Source: JBGPLJ01 sp035644395 (GTDB lineage Bacteria > Pseudomonadota > Gammaproteobacteria > Steroidobacterales > Steroidobacteraceae). Taken from it: DNA of 64,000 nt. Numbering within the stretch: the first letter of the stretch is position 1; the number at the start of each line of letters is the position of its first letter. Made by a program: the position numbers and the translations under genes. The notes beneath the pieces are model-generated. The model saw only the letters and a list, made by a program, of their open reading frames with translations, did not search any database and was not told where the DNA came from. This document shows, piece by piece, positions 63,508-64,000 of this stretch. The stretch spans positions 1-64,000 of the forward strand of contig DASQOR010000018.1 in NCBI GenBank assembly GCA_035644395.1. The letters run 5' to 3'.

Positions 63508-64000
63508 TCCTCATCGGCATGTTCGATTCGCCCTTCGTGCGGCGCGTCGCGGTCAGCATGAAGCTCCTCGGCATCGCCTTCGAGCACCGCAACTGGTCGG
63601 TCGGCAAGGACTTCGATCAGATCCGCAAGTACAACCCGGTGGGCCGCGTGCCGACGCTCGTGCTGGACGACGGCGAAGCGCTGATGGAATCCTCGGCCAT
63701 CCTCGATTTCCTCGACGAGCGTGCAGGGCCCGAACGCGCGCTGATGCCGCGCAGCGGGCGCGAGCGGCGCACGGCACTGCGGCTCATGGCGATGACGACG
63801 GGCGCCGCGGAGAAGGGCGTTGCGCAGATCTACGAAGGAATATTCCGGCCCACCGCCAAGCGTCACGAACCCTGGGTCGAACGCTGCCGGGCCCAGATGC
63901 ACGGCGCGCTGCATGAACTCGAACGCTGGAGTGCGGCGCGCGGACCCGGGAAGTGGCTGGTCGCCGACCGCATGACGCAGGCGGATATCACGCTGGCCTG
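63504..64000 (+). CDS. Glutathione S-transferase family protein, partial (cut by window end)
   Basis: The product continues beyond the window. The visible part has the thioredoxin-like N-terminal domain of GSTs: LIGMFDSPFVRRVAVSMKLL, RVPTLVLDDGEALMESSAIL and DFLDE, then the start of the helical C-terminal domain. The TTG at 63504 overlaps the stop of the S41-like gene (TTGA) and matches the usual MILIG start; ATG at 63519 would remove five residues. The SPFVRRV segment is where the glutathione-activating Ser or Cys usually lies. The substrate is unknown. Confidence 0.85.
   Translation, partial: MILIGMFDSPFVRRVAVSMKLLGIAFEHRNWSVGKDFDQIRKYNPVGRVPTLVLDDGEALMESSAILDFLDERAGPERALMPRSGRERRTALRLMAMTTGAAEKGVAQIYEGIFRPTAKRHEPWVERCRAQMHGALHELERWSAARGPGKWLVADRMTQADITLA

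Overview
The window is GC-rich, gene-dense DNA of a Gram-negative bacterium. The alaS-lysC-csrA-tRNA-Ser(GCT) order at the left end is the arrangement of many Gammaproteobacteria. TonB-dependent receptors, SapC, flavin-halogenase and cupin genes beside sugar transport, DUF502, bactofilin and PQQ/cytochrome oxidases fit an aerobic, polymer- and glycoside-using lineage near the Xanthomonadales/Nevskiales/Steroidobacterales. The lineage is inferred from gene content, not from a phylogeny.

Layout. (1) 1-4.5 kb: core genes alaS, lysC, csrA and tRNA-Ser(GCT). (2) 4.5-22.2 kb: an accessory region inserted behind tRNA-Ser. The last 25 bases of the tRNA region recur exactly 1.35 kb downstream, and a 21/23 match recurs at 22.17 kb, which suggests nested or successive integrations. 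It holds a membrane protein, a HigBA-like pair with a broken toxin, AbiEi/AbiEii-like remnants, a TetR-controlled uptake cluster (TonB receptor, SDR remnant, GH1 glucosidase, NTF2-like protein, TetR, nucleoside-symporter-type permease), a frameshifted AraC gene, a 1,896-residue autotransporter and an aldehyde dehydrogenase fragment. No integrase survives. (3) 22.2-25.3 kb: a secreted protein, an FAD oxidoreductase and an AI-2E-family permease. (4) 25.4-39.4 kb: a sugar-use locus. On the minus strand are a TonB receptor and the set halogenase, SapC, cupin, halogenase, LacI. Divergently transcribed are a sugar/H+ symporter, a GH1 beta-glucosidase and glucokinase. Matching palindromes (core TGTAAGCGCTTACA) lie just downstream of predicted promoters on both sides, so the LacI protein probably controls import, hydrolysis and phosphorylation of a beta-glucoside. 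(5) 39.4-45.2 kb: a TPR lipoprotein, a small DMT protein, an ATP-grasp/alpha-E/transglutaminase operon and tRNA-Arg(ACG). (6) 45.2-53.4 kb: envelope and hydrolase genes (DUF4136 lipoprotein, HdeD, HAD hydrolase, arylsulfatase, DUF502, membrane M28 peptidase, bactofilin plus zinc-ribbon protein). (7) 53.4-64 kb: redox enzymes (SDR, FMN hydroxy-acid oxidase, a cresol/eugenol-hydroxylase-type flavocytochrome operon, ExbB-like protein, cytochrome c plus soluble PQQ-type sugar dehydrogenase) and a tightly coupled chain of aldo/keto reductase, secreted protein, S41-like lipoprotein and GST, the last cut by the window end.

The best candidate for incompletely understood biology is the halogenase-SapC-cupin-halogenase set in the sugar regulon. 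Its two halogenase paralogues differ in the WxWxIP motif. Second are the tRNA-Ser-nested island and the TetR-controlled glycoside cluster inside it. All functions are read from sequence motifs and context; no database search was run.
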